A DNA stretch of 64,000 nt from Cupriavidus sp. MP-37 (GCF_020618415.1 NZ_CP085344.1:1015001-1079000), one strand, 5' to 3'. Shown: positions 35,878 through 44,570, numbered from the stretch's first letter. The notes: generated by a model not told the origin, from the sequence alone. Made by a program: numbers and translations.

Positions 35878-37431
35878 ATGAACGCCAACCTGTTTGCCCT
35901 GTTCGCATCCCGCTTCCCCGCCGACCGTACCGCCTGCTGCATCGAGACCCACGACGGCCTGTACTACAGCTGGGACGACCTTGACCGCGCCACCGCCAAG
36001 CTGGCCAGCCTGCTGGCCTCGCTGCACCTGCCCGAAGGCGCGCGCGTGGCGGTGCAGGTGGAAAAGTCCCCCGAAGCGCTGTTCCTGTACCTGGCCACGC
36101 TGCGCGCGGGCTATGTCTACCTGCCGCTGAACACCGCCTACCAGGAGGCCGAGATCGATTACTTCGTCGGCAATGCCGAGCCGTCGGTAGTGGTCTGCAG
36201 CAGCAGGAATTTCGGCTGGGTCTCGAAGGTGGCGTTCCGCCACGGCGTGAACCATGTCTTTACGCTGGACGACGACCGCACCGGCTCGCTGCTGTCGCGC
36301 GCGGCGGGCAAGCCCGACACCTTCGCGACGGTGGCGCGCGCGGACGATGACCTCGCCGCCATCCTCTATACCTCCGGCACCACCGGCCGCAGCAAGGGCG
36401 CGATGCTGACCCACCGCAACCTGGCCTCCAATGCGCAGACGCTGCATGACTTCTGGGGCTGGCGCAGCGACGACGTGCTGCTGCACATGCTGCCGATCTT
36501 CCATGTGCACGGCCTCTTCGTCGCGTCGCATGGCGCGCTGCTGGCGGGCGCCAAGATGATCTGGGCGCCCAAGCTCGACATGGCGCAAGTGCTGAAATTC
36601 CTGCCGCGCTGCACCGTGATGATGGGCGTGCCGACCTACTACGTGCGCATGCTGCAGGAGCCGCGCTTCGACGACGACACCTGCCGCCGCATGCGCCTGT
36701 TCGTGTCGGGCTCGGCGCCGCTGCTGCTGGAAACCTTCGACGCTTTCCGCGAGCGCACCGGCCATACCATCCTGGAACGCTACGGCATGAGCGAAACCGT
36801 GATGCTGGTGTCGAACCCGTATGACCCGGCGCTGGGCGAGCGCATCGGCGGCACCGTGGGCATGCCGCTGCCGGGTGTGTCGGTGCGCGTGGTCGACGGC
36901 GACGGCAAGCCGTGCGCGCCGGGCGAGATCGGCAATGTCGAAGTCCGGGGCCCGAACGTGTTCAAGGGCTACTGGCGCATGCCGGAGAAGACCCGGGAAG
37001 AGTTCACCGACGACGGCTGGTTCAAGACCGGCGACGTCGGCCGCTTCGGCGGCGCCATCGTCAGCCAGGCCGGCACGCGCACGGTGCCGGACCACTACCT
37101 GACCATCGTCGGGCGTAGCAAGGATCTGATCATCTCGGGCGGCTACAACGTCTACCCGAAGGAAATCGAGAGCTTTATCGACGAGATGCCGGGGGTGGCG
37201 GAGAGCGCCGTGATCGGCGTGCCGCACGCGGATTTCGGCGAGGCGGTGGTGGCGGTGGTGGTGCGCAAGCCCGGTGCCGACATCGACGAGGGCGCGCTGA
37301 TCGGCACGCTCAAGGGCCGCATCGCCAATTTCAAGGTGCCCAAGCGCGTGCACGTGGTCGACGAGCTGCCGCGCAATACCATGGGCAAGGTGCAGAAGAA
37401 CGTGCTGCGGGAGCAGTTCGCGGTGCTTTGA
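35878..37431 (+). CDS. matB: malonyl-CoA synthetase
   Basis: 517-residue acyl-adenylate-forming enzyme that makes malonyl-CoA from malonate, CoA and ATP. The AMP-binding loop ILYTSGTTGRSKGAMLTH is near residue 163, VSGSAPLL and ERYGMSE follow, and the hinge GDVG and catalytic C-terminal PRNTMGKVQKNVL are present. Between the hinge and IVGRSKDLIISGG there are about 12 extra residues (about 390-409, SQAGTRTVPDHY) compared with the usual MatB loop. Together with matA it makes acetyl-CoA from malonate. The preceding frame extension overlaps the hydratase gene and was rejected. Confidence 0.92.
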   Translation: MNANLFALFASRFPADRTACCIETHDGLYYSWDDLDRATAKLASLLASLHLPEGARVAVQVEKSPEALFLYLATLRAGYVYLPLNTAYQEAEIDYFVGNAEPSVVVCSSRNFGWVSKVAFRHGVNHVFTLDDDRTGSLLSRAAGKPDTFATVARADDDLAAILYTSGTTGRSKGAMLTHRNLASNAQTLHDFWGWRSDDVLLHMLPIFHVHGLFVASHGALLAGAKMIWAPKLDMAQVLKFLPRCTVMMGVPTYYVRMLQEPRFDDDTCRRMRLFVSGSAPLLLETFDAFRERTGHTILERYGMSETVMLVSNPYDPALGERIGGTVGMPLPGVSVRVVDGDGKPCAPGEIGNVEVRGPNVFKGYWRMPEKTREEFTDDGWFKTGDVGRFGGAIVSQAGTRTVPDHYLTIVGRSKDLIISGGYNVYPKEIESFIDEMPGVAESAVIGVPHADFGEAVVAVVVRKPGADIDEGALIGTLKGRIANFKVPKRVHVVDELPRNTMGKVQKNVLREQFAVL

Positions 37432-37475
37432 GGAAGGTCGCGTAACGCCGTGGGGTTTCAACCACTGCGGGGTTT

Positions 37476-37599
37476 GCTCCCTCTCCCGCTTGCGGGAGAG
37501 GGTTGGGGTGAGGGCGGGAGTGACCACGAAGCAAAGCCTGCGGTATGCCAGCGCCTGCCCTCACCCCCTGCCCCTCTCCCGCAAGCGGGAGAGGGGAGC
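37476..37599. repeat. paired-palindrome repeat, copy 3
   Basis: Begins GCTCCCTCTCCCGC and ends GCGGGAGAGGGGAGC, with one C fewer in the left arm. The core contains CCACGAAG and GGTATGCCAGCGCCTG and is in the same orientation as copy 1. It lies between convergent matB and the SIMPL gene. No separate intrinsic terminator is seen here, so the repeat itself may end both transcripts. Confidence 0.85.
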
Positions 37600-37627
37600 A
37601 CACAAGCGGTCGATCGAAGGCGCTGGA

Positions 37628-38326
37628 TTACTTCAGCATCTGCACCGACCCATTCACCGACACCGTGACCTGGGTCTTGCCGCCTTCTACCGGCACCGGC
37701 ACCGCGGCGTCGGCCATCATGGCCTTGGCGGCGCCGTACATGCGCGGCACCGGCGGCACCATGCCGGTCTCGTTCACGCTGACTTCGCGGATGGTGTAGC
37801 TGTTGTAGCCGAACAGTTTGGTGGTGGACTGGGCCTTGCTGCGGAACGAGGCGATGGCCTGCTCGGCCAGCTTGGCCTCGGCGGCCTCGCGCGCTTCGCG
37901 CGACAGCGAGAAGGCAATGTTCTGCACCTGCATCTGGCTGGCCAGCTCGCCCGCAAGCTTGGACACCGCCGAGAAATCGCGCGACTTCAGGATGACCTCG
38001 GAGCGCCCGCGCCAGGTGCTGATGCGGCCGTTGCGGTCGGTGCTGGGGTGGATGGTGAAGCCGCCGGATTCGGCGGTCACGCCCTGGGCCCGGCGCGCCT
38101 GCGTGATGACGGCCTGGGTCCGGGCCGACAGGCCCGAGGAAATCGCGGCCGGTTCCGCGCCTTCCTGCTCCGCGGCCAGCGTCAGGTGCACGATATCGGT
38201 CGGCACTTCGGCGACGGCCTGCGCGGTCAGCGACAGCACGCCCGACGGCGTTTCCGTGGGACCGCCATGCGCCGAGGCGACGACGGCGGTGGTGCCGAGC
38301 AGGGTGGCGGCGAGCCATTGTTTCAT
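37628..38326 (-). CDS. periplasmic SIMPL-domain (DUF541) protein
   Basis: 232 residues with a Sec signal (MKQWLAATLLGTTAVVASAHG). The mature part is a single SIMPL/DUF541 domain, recognised by GVLSLTAQAVAEVPTDIVHLTLAAEQEG, the ARTQAVITQARRAQGV helix and the C-terminal KTQVTVSVNGSVQML strand. Related proteins such as E. coli YggE are reported to affect oxidative stress, and others form oligomeric rings, but the function is not settled. It is preceded at 132 bases by the second TSUP gene on the same strand. Confidence 0.85.
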   Translation of the reverse strand: MKQWLAATLLGTTAVVASAHGGPTETPSGVLSLTAQAVAEVPTDIVHLTLAAEQEGAEPAAISSGLSARTQAVITQARRAQGVTAESGGFTIHPSTDRNGRISTWRGRSEVILKSRDFSAVSKLAGELASQMQVQNIAFSLSREAREAAEAKLAEQAIASFRSKAQSTTKLFGYNSYTIREVSVNETGMVPPVPRMYGAAKAMMADAAVPVPVEGGKTQVTVSVNGSVQMLK

Positions 38327-38458
38327 GTGGTTCTCCCAATCAAACGTGATGGGTATCAGACGTGGCCGCAGGCGCGATCGTTCCGCGACATTGCAAACGA
38401 TTGTTGCGACGCCGCCGCGTGCAGGGTCTCGCTTCCCCCGTGCGGGTGACGTGCGTGG

Positions 38459-39283
38459 TCAGAACGCCTGCCAGGCCTTCCACAACATATACGTGGCCAG
38501 GCACAGCAGCAGCACCGCAAAGACCTTGCGCAGCTGGCCCACATCCATGCGGTGCGCGGTGCGCGCGCCCAGCGGCGCGGTCAGCACGCTGGCCGCGGCG
38601 ATCACCAGCAGCGCCGGCAGGTAGAGATAGCCGAGCGAGGCCGCCGGCAGTCCGGGCGCGTGCCAGCCGCTCCAGACATAGCCCGCCACGCTGGCCGCGG
38701 CGATCGGGAAGCCGAGCGCGGCCGAGGTCGCCACCGCGTTGTGGATCGGCACATTGCACCAGGTCATGAACGGCACCGAAACAAAGGCGCCCCCCGCGCC
38801 GACGAGGCTCGACAGGAAACCGATCACGCCGCCCGCGCCTGCCATGCCGGCGAAGCCAGGCAACTGGCGCCCGGGCCTGGGCCGGCGGTTGCGCAGCATC
38901 TGCAGCGCCGAGAAGCCGACGAAGCCCGCGAACGCCAGCGACAGCCAGCTGGTCTTCAGCGCCGCGAAGACCTTGCCGCCGCCGACCATGCCGCCGATCA
39001 CGATGCCGGGTGCCAGCGCCAGCACGATCGGCCAGCGCACCGCGCCGCGCTTGTGGTGCGCGCGCACCGACGACAGCGAGGTGAAAAGGATGGTGCCCAT
39101 CGAGGTGGCGATCGCCATATGGACGATGGCTTCGCCGGCAAAGCCCAGGCTGGTGAAGAGCAGCGTCAGGAACGGCACCATCATCATGCCGCCGCCCACG
39201 CCGAGCAGGCCGGCACAGAAGCCGGTGAAGGCGCCCAGCGCAAGCAGGGCGGGGATCAGCACCGGCAGGTTGTCGAACGGCAT
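38459..39283 (-). CDS. TSUP (TauE/SafE) family membrane transporter
   Basis: 274 residues, eight hydrophobic segments in two repeats with AFTGFCAGLLGVGGGMMMVPFL near residue 18 and SLVGAGGAFVSVPFM near 150. TSUP proteins export or import sulfur-containing anions or other organic acids. Unlike the one at 13003 it has no sulfur gene nearby; its neighbours are the SIMPL and EVE genes. Substrate unknown. The C-terminal RMDVGQLRKVFAVLLLCLATYML is typical of the family. Confidence 0.85.
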   Translation of the reverse strand: MPFDNLPVLIPALLALGAFTGFCAGLLGVGGGMMMVPFLTLLFTSLGFAGEAIVHMAIATSMGTILFTSLSSVRAHHKRGAVRWPIVLALAPGIVIGGMVGGGKVFAALKTSWLSLAFAGFVGFSALQMLRNRRPRPGRQLPGFAGMAGAGGVIGFLSSLVGAGGAFVSVPFMTWCNVPIHNAVATSAALGFPIAAASVAGYVWSGWHAPGLPAASLGYLYLPALLVIAAASVLTAPLGARTAHRMDVGQLRKVFAVLLLCLATYMLWKAWQAF

Positions 39284-39358
39284 CGTGTCAGCAAGTCGTT
39301 GTTATTGTCGTCAGCCTTGCCGCGCAAGGCCTGGTTCGTTGCAGCAGCGCCCGGCCAG

Positions 39359-39841
<483 letters not shown>

Positions 39842-39911
39842 GGCGCTGCTCAGGAAAGGAAGGGCCCGCGCGCAAGACACGGGCAAGCCTGCGCGCAGGC
39901 ATGCAGGCAAG

Positions 39912-39947
39912 AAAAAAGGCGATGGTTCAGAAAACCACCGCCTTTTA
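39912..39947 (-). terminator. intrinsic terminator after the 6S-like RNA
   Basis: Minus strand: AAAAGGCGGTGGTT pairs with AACCATCGCCTTTT (one U-G wobble), followed by a run of six T. It ends transcripts from the RNA gene or controls entry into the EVE gene. Confidence 0.88.
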
Positions 39948-39949
39948 GG

Positions 39950-40078
39950 GGGTCCCCGCCTCGGCCGCTGGGTCGGCATCCTGAACCCAAGTGAGGTTCA
40001 GAGTGGCTGCGGAAGTCGCATTTCGGGTACATCATCCACTCAGGGAGTCCAGGCCAGGCCCGGACTGTGAATGCGACG
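39950..40078 (-). ncRNA. ssrS: 6S RNA-like structured RNA (ssrS candidate)
   Basis: Minus strand, directly after zapA as ssrS is in E. coli. It has a closing helix (GTCCGGGCCTGGCC with GGCCGAGGCGGGGAC), then CCCTGAG, and on the 3 prime side a hairpin CTGAACC TCACTT GGGTTCAG followed by GCCGACCCAGCGGC, close to the E. coli 6S order CCUGAG ... UUGAACC AAGGGUUCAA ... GCCUGCGGCGGC. Against this, the arm between the two sides is only about 37 bases, so the core (about 115 bases) is shorter than the usual 180. Ends are approximate and no promoter was found. A leader switch for the EVE gene is the alternative. Confidence 0.55.
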
Positions 40079-40161
40079 ACGCGCTCGCCCACGCGACATA
40101 ATCCCGCACCATGCAATGCATATCGGTTCAAGGAGTTTATGACCCTCACGAACCAGGCAGG

Positions 40162-40216
40162 GAAACTGTCAAACGTCTGACTGTCCACGTGCGGGATGTC
40201 AGACGTTTGCCGTTTC
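40162..40216. repeat. long hairpin between zapA and the 6S-like RNA
   Basis: CAAACGTCTGAC (40170-40181) and GTCAGACGTTTG (40198-40209) form a 12-bp perfect stem, extended by GAAAC/GTTTC outside. There is no T-run, so it is not a standard terminator; it could be an RNA processing site or a 3 prime end stabiliser of zapA mRNA. The rest of 40217-40401 shows no gene. Confidence 0.7.
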
Positions 40217-40401
40217 TAACAAGGATGGGATGAAAACGGCGGCCAGGCGCGATAACCTGACCTGTCAGCTGCACTTCTGTGGTGCCTCGTGCAGTCTGGC
40301 TACACTATACACCGCGTTGCAGGGCATACCAAGTGCGCTCGCGCGCGTCGTTACATTTTGCGCGGCAGCGCGGCATCCGCAGCACATCCCACCCGTGCCG
40401 C

Positions 40402-40734
40402 TCAGCCGCGCGTACCGGTGCCTACGTGGGCATATTGCCGCAGCGCTTCGTCGGCGCGGTCGTTCAGTTCGCGGATGCGCGCGCGGATGGCGTCGACCGG
40501 GATCGCGCCCTCGGCCTGCTGCTTGCGCTGCAGCGACAGCAGGTCCGAAGCGATGCTGATGGCGGCCATCACCGCGACGCGCTCGACGCCCTTGGCCGCG
40601 CTGCCGGTGCGCAGCTTGTTCATCTGCGTGTCGACCAGGGCCACGGCCTCGAGCAGTGCGGCCTCGTTCTCGGGCGCGATGGCAAAGCGGTAGGCCTGGC
40701 CGGCGATGTTGACTTCGACTTGCTTGTTGCTCAT
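40402..40734 (-). CDS. zapA: cell division protein ZapA
   Basis: 110 residues. ZapA crosslinks FtsZ filaments at the Z-ring. The N-terminal globular part (KQVEVNIAGQAYRFAIAPENEAALLEAVALVDTQMNKLR) and C-terminal coiled coil (AISIASDLLSLQRKQ ... IRARIRELNDRADEALRQY) match the family. The start overlaps the stop of the upstream coiled-coil gene (ATGA at 40734-40731), so the two are translated together. A 6S-like RNA follows, as in other proteobacteria. Confidence 0.93.
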   Translation of the reverse strand: MSNKQVEVNIAGQAYRFAIAPENEAALLEAVALVDTQMNKLRTGSAAKGVERVAVMAAISIASDLLSLQRKQQAEGAIPVDAIRARIRELNDRADEALRQYAHVGTGTRG

Positions 40735-41051
40735 GCGTGTTCTCCGGGGGCCTTGTGCGCGTCGGCGCCCTGCGCCACGGCCTCCTCGCCGAGCAGGTCG
40801 AGCTGGCGCGTGTCGCTGGCGGTCGGCAGCTTGTCAAGGATGGACTGGATGCGCAGCTGCGCTTCCTCGATCTTGATATTGAGCAGTTCGCGATCGGCGG
40901 CCATGGCCTCGCGCTCGCCGCGCAACTGCGCGGCTTCGCCCTCCAGCCGCGCGATCTCGTCGCGCAGCCGCTGGTTCTCCGCCGCCAGGGTGTCCGCATG
41001 GTGCAGCACGCGCCCGATCTTGGCGGCCAGTTGTTCGAGTTCGGTGAGCAT
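40731..41051 (-). CDS. ZapB-like coiled-coil protein
   Basis: 106 residues. After MLTELEQLAAKIGRVLHHADTLAAENQRL the protein is one long heptad-repeat coiled coil (to about residue 70), then a short acidic tail. It resembles the small coiled-coil proteins encoded before zapA in many beta- and gamma-proteobacteria, proposed to act with ZapA at the division site. An ATG four codons upstream (41063) is an alternative start. The stop overlaps zapA. Function is inferred from position and shape only. Confidence 0.72.
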   Translation of the reverse strand: MLTELEQLAAKIGRVLHHADTLAAENQRLRDEIARLEGEAAQLRGEREAMAADRELLNIKIEEAQLRIQSILDKLPTASDTRQLDLLGEEAVAQGADAHKAPGEHA

Positions 41052-41237
41052 AGGGCCTGTCATGATGGGAGTAGTGTCAGGTATCGCGATTCTAGCCGAT
41101 GCGCCGGCATGCACAATGCGGAGGAAAGGTTTGTGACCGGCCGCCCGCATGGAAGTTGCAGGCTTCTGCACACAAGACGCCGCGAGAGTGTGACAAAACG
41201 CTACCAGGCGGGCCATGTGCGCAGTGGGGTCGTCGCG

Positions 41238-41266
41238 TTGACGCGGGGGGCGAAACGCCATAGACT
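41238..41266 (+). promoter_or_regulatory. promoter of the cobalamin riboswitch RNA
   Basis: -35 TTGACG (41238-41243), 17-bp spacer, -10 TAGACT (41261-41266). Transcription would start near 41273, right at the first base of the riboswitch. Confidence 0.7.
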
Positions 41267-41273
41267 CGCGCAC

Positions 41274-41540
41274 GTTCCAGGTGCTCGCCCTTTTCGTCCC
41301 TGGCGAAAGGGCAGTTCAACGGGAAACAGGGAGCCGGGCCGGCTGCGCGCCGGACAGGCCAACCTGTGCTGCCCCCGCAACGGTAAGCGACCGCGGTGCG
41401 CATGCGCCAGCCACGTTGCTGGCAAGGCCGGATCCGTCATCGGATGCCAGGCCACATGCCCGCAGGACCGGCCACACGCCACTGAACCGCAGGTTCGGGA
41501 AGGCGCCGGTTCCGTGTCGCCAGCCCGGATACCGGCCTGA
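41274..41540 (+). ncRNA. cobalamin riboswitch controlling btuB
   Basis: Plus-strand leader with the class I cobalamin aptamer marks in order: CAGGTGC at the start, AACGGGAAACAGGGAGC, the B12 box GCTGCCCCCGCAACGGTAAGC, CAGCCACGTTGCTGGCAAGGC, GCCACTG, and the closing CCAGCCCGGATACCGGCC. It ends about 88 bases before the btuB ATG. Binding of adenosylcobalamin or other corrinoids normally shuts off expression. No U-rich terminator follows, so control is probably at translation initiation. Confidence 0.95.
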
Positions 41541-41628
41541 ACGCGGGCTGCCGCCCGTGCGCGGCAAGCCTCATCGCCATATGGCCCGCGGGGGAACGGG
41601 CCCGGCCGTTCCTATCCAGTCCTGCATC

Positions 41629-43521
41629 ATGCGTTCATCGCTTCACAGGTCGACCCGCCCGGCAAGCCCGGCGGTGCGTCCGCTCGTGCCCGCCATCCTG
41701 GCGGCCATGGCCTCGTTCACCTTCGTTCCCGGTACTGTGCGCGCGCAGGCGACGGCCAGCAGCCCCGCGCAGCTCGCGCCGGTGGTGGTCACTTCCACCC
41801 GCACCGCGCAGTCCATTACCGAAGCGCTGCCGCATACCACGGTGGTCACGCAGCAGGACATTGCCAACTCGCAGGCGCCGGACCTGCGCACGCTGCTGCG
41901 CAGCCAGGCCGGCGTGGAGTTCTCGACCAACGGCGGCATGGGCAGCAATACCTCGCTGTTCATGCGCGGCGCCAACTCCAACCAGACCCTGATCCTGATC
42001 GATGGCGTGCGGGTGTCGTCGGCCAGCAGCGGCACCGCGCAGCTGGCCAATATCCTGCCTGACCAGATCGACCGCATCGAGGTGGTGCGCGGCAACGTCT
42101 CGGCGCTGTACGGCTCGGACGCGATCGGCGGCGTGGTGCAGATCTTCACCAAGAGCGGCGCGGGCCAGGCGCCGGCGGCCAACGCCGCGGTCGAGTACGG
42201 CAGCAACAATACGCGCCAGGGCACGGTCGGCTATGGCGGCCAGGTCGGCGACACCTCGTTCAACCTGACCGGCTCCGCGTTCAAGACCGACGGCTTCTCG
42301 TCGATCAATACCAGGCAAGCGCCGCGCGCCAATCCCAACGACAACCCGTTCGAGAACCGGAGCGTGTCGGGCCAGGTGAAGCACCGCTTCACGCCGAACT
42401 GGGATGCGGGCATCACCGGCTATTACTCCAAGAGCAAGCTGTCGTTCGACAGTGCCTTCGGCCGCCCCACCGACGACAACCGCACCAACAGCGAGCTGTA
42501 CACGCTGTCGGCCTTTGTCAACGGCAAGGTCGGCGCCGACTGGACCACGCACTTCAAGCTGTCGCAGAGCGCGGACAACAGCGACACCTTCCTGAACGGG
42601 CGCGCCAACGGTACCTTCAATACCCGCACCCGCCAGTTCAACTGGCAGAACGAGTATGCGGTCGCCGCCAGCCACACGCTGCTGTTCGGCACCGACTACC
42701 TGCAGCAGGAGCTGGTCTCGAGTGCCTACGGCGCGCCCACCCGCAACGTGTTCTCGGTGTTCGGCGGCTACGACGGCCGCATCGGCAAGCACCAGCTGCA
42801 GCTCAACGCGCGCAACGACCACTATTCCGACTTCGGCAACCAGGGCAGCTTCTTCGCCGGCTACGGCTACAACCTGACCGACGCGTTCAAGCTGATCGCC
42901 AATGTCAGCAACGCCTTCCGCGCGCCGACCTTCAACGAGCTGTACTACCCCAACTTCGGCCAGCCCAACCTGCAGCCCGAGCGCGCCAGGTCGGTCGAGG
43001 CGGGCGTGCAGTACAGCACCGCCAGCGCCGGCCTGCTGCGCGTGACCGCCTTCGAGACCCGCTACCACGACCTGATCGTGTCGGCGCTGCAGCCCAACGG
43101 CATGTTCCTGGCGCAGAACGTCAACCAGGCCAAGGTGCAGGGCATCGAGGCCTCGTGGCGCGCCAGCGTCTACGGCACCGACATCGGCGCCAGCGTGACT
43201 TTCCAGAACCCGGTCGACGAGCAGACCAACACCCAGCTGCTGCGCCGCGCGCGCCGCCATGCCGCGCTGGACGTGGGCCGCAATGTCGGCAACTGGCGCT
43301 TCGGCGGCGAATGGCTGCTGTCGTCGTCGCGCATGGATTCCGGCTCGCGCCGGCTGGGCGGATACGGTATCGTCAACCTCAACGCCCGCTACAACATCGA
43401 CAAGCAATGGTTTATCGCCGCCCGCGTCGAAAACCTGTTCGACAAGGACTACCAGCTCGCCTACCCCTACAACACGCAGGGGCGCGCCGGCTTCATCACG
43501 CTGGGCTGGCGCCAGCGATGA
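41629..43521 (+). CDS. btuB: TonB-dependent cobalamin receptor BtuB
   Basis: 630 residues, outer-membrane beta-barrel that takes up corrinoids with energy from TonB. A signal peptide (to about VRAQA) is followed by the TonB box APVVVTSTRT, the plug domain (LRSQAGVEFSTNGGMGSNTSLFMRG, LILIDGVRV, RIEVVRGNVSALYGSDAIGGVVQI) and a 22-strand barrel ending GRAGFITLGWRQR. The ATG at 41629 is the one that gives a signal peptide; no clear ribosome binding site precedes it, as expected if the riboswitch masks it. First gene of the plus-strand B12 unit. Confidence 0.93.
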   Translation: MRSSLHRSTRPASPAVRPLVPAILAAMASFTFVPGTVRAQATASSPAQLAPVVVTSTRTAQSITEALPHTTVVTQQDIANSQAPDLRTLLRSQAGVEFSTNGGMGSNTSLFMRGANSNQTLILIDGVRVSSASSGTAQLANILPDQIDRIEVVRGNVSALYGSDAIGGVVQIFTKSGAGQAPAANAAVEYGSNNTRQGTVGYGGQVGDTSFNLTGSAFKTDGFSSINTRQAPRANPNDNPFENRSVSGQVKHRFTPNWDAGITGYYSKSKLSFDSAFGRPTDDNRTNSELYTLSAFVNGKVGADWTTHFKLSQSADNSDTFLNGRANGTFNTRTRQFNWQNEYAVAASHTLLFGTDYLQQELVSSAYGAPTRNVFSVFGGYDGRIGKHQLQLNARNDHYSDFGNQGSFFAGYGYNLTDAFKLIANVSNAFRAPTFNELYYPNFGQPNLQPERARSVEAGVQYSTASAGLLRVTAFETRYHDLIVSALQPNGMFLAQNVNQAKVQGIEASWRASVYGTDIGASVTFQNPVDEQTNTQLLRRARRHAALDVGRNVGNWRFGGEWLLSSSRMDSGSRRLGGYGIVNLNARYNIDKQWFIAARVENLFDKDYQLAYPYNTQGRAGFITLGWRQR

Positions 43522-43534
43522 GCGCGCGGGCGCG

Positions 43535-43573
43535 CCATGGCTGAGTTCCATGTCTGAGTTCCATGTCTGAGTT
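43535..43573. repeat. three tandem 13-bp repeats over the btuC start
   Basis: CCATG(G/T)CTGAGTT three times in a row with one difference in the first copy. Each contains an ATG (43537, 43550, 43563) in a different frame. The first two open peptides of six codons (MAEFHV and MSEFHV) that stop within the repeat; only the third leads into BtuC. Confidence 0.92.
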
Positions 43574-44570
43574 CAGGCGCGCCCTGGCGATCTGGCTGGC
43601 GCTGGCGCTTGCGGCGCTGCTGGCGTTCGCCTTGTCGCTGGCGCTGGGCAGCGTTGCGCTCGATGCGCGCGCGCTGTGGCTCGCGCTGAGCGGGGCCGAC
43701 ACCGGCAGCGCCGGCGCCATCGTGCGCGAGCTGCGGCTGCCGCGCGCGGCCGCGGCCTTTGCCTGTGGCGGGCTGCTGGCCCTGTCCGGTGCGCTGATGC
43801 AGGTGCTGCTGCGCAACCCGCTGGCCGAGCCCTATGTGCTGGGCGTATCGGGCGGCGCCTCCACCGCCGCGCTGCTGGCGATGCTGGCACTGGCGCCGTG
43901 GTGGGGCGTGCAGGCCGCCGCGGCGATCGGTGCGCTGCTGGCGATGGTGCTGGTGGCCTCGCTGGCGCGGCGCGACCTGCTGCATCCGCAGGTGCAGGGC
44001 GGACACCGCGAAGCCGGCGCGCGGCTGCTGCTGACAGGGGTGATCCTGGCCGCCGGCTGGGGCGCGGTGATTACGCTGATCCTCTCGGTCGCGCCGGAGT
44101 CGCGGCTGCGCGGCATGCTGTTCTGGCTGACCGGCGACCTGAGCGGCACCGCCAGCTACGGCGGCGCGCTGGCCATGCTGGCGGCGGCGCTGCTGCTGGC
44201 CATGCCGATGGCGCGCGCGCTCAACGTGATGCTGCTGGGCGAGACCGTGGCGCAGTCGCTGGGCGTGCGCGTCGGCCGCGTGCGGCTGGCGACCTTCATG
44301 CTGGCGTCGCTGTGCATTGCCGCGGCCATCACCACCGCCGGCTCGATCGGCTTCGTCGGGCTGGTGGTGCCGCACCTGGTGCGGCTGGCGTGGGGCAACG
44401 ACCAGCGCCTGCTGCTGCCGGCCGCGACGCTGCTGGGCGGGGCGCTGCTGATGGCCGCCGACCTGATCGCGCGTACCGTGGTGGCGCCGGCGCAGTTGCC
44501 GGTGGGGGTGATCACCGGGCTGCTGGGCGTGCCGACGTTCCTGTACCTGCTGTTGCGGAGGCCGCGATGA
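43563..44570 (+). CDS. btuC: cobalamin ABC transporter permease (FecCD/BtuC family)
   Basis: 335 residues with about ten membrane helices. Family marks are RELRLPRAAAAFACGGLLALSGALMQVLLRNPLAEPYVLGVSGGAS near residue 58 and GSIGFVGLVVPHLVRL near 255, the latter contacting the ATPase. It moves corrinoids delivered by BtuF into the cytoplasm. The start is within a triplicated 13-bp sequence, and its stop overlaps the btuD start by four bases (ATGA). Homologous FecD-type siderophore permeases look alike; the B12 setting decides. Confidence 0.92.
   Translation: MSEFRRALAIWLALALAALLAFALSLALGSVALDARALWLALSGADTGSAGAIVRELRLPRAAAAFACGGLLALSGALMQVLLRNPLAEPYVLGVSGGASTAALLAMLALAPWWGVQAAAAIGALLAMVLVASLARRDLLHPQVQGGHREAGARLLLTGVILAAGWGAVITLILSVAPESRLRGMLFWLTGDLSGTASYGGALAMLAAALLLAMPMARALNVMLLGETVAQSLGVRVGRVRLATFMLASLCIAAAITTAGSIGFVGLVVPHLVRLAWGNDQRLLLPAATLLGGALLMAADLIARTVVAPAQLPVGVITGLLGVPTFLYLLLRRPR

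Noticed and set aside
43537..43570. Two six-codon peptides before btuC
   Set aside because: Not listed as genes: they arise from repeat copies and lack any sign of selection as peptides.
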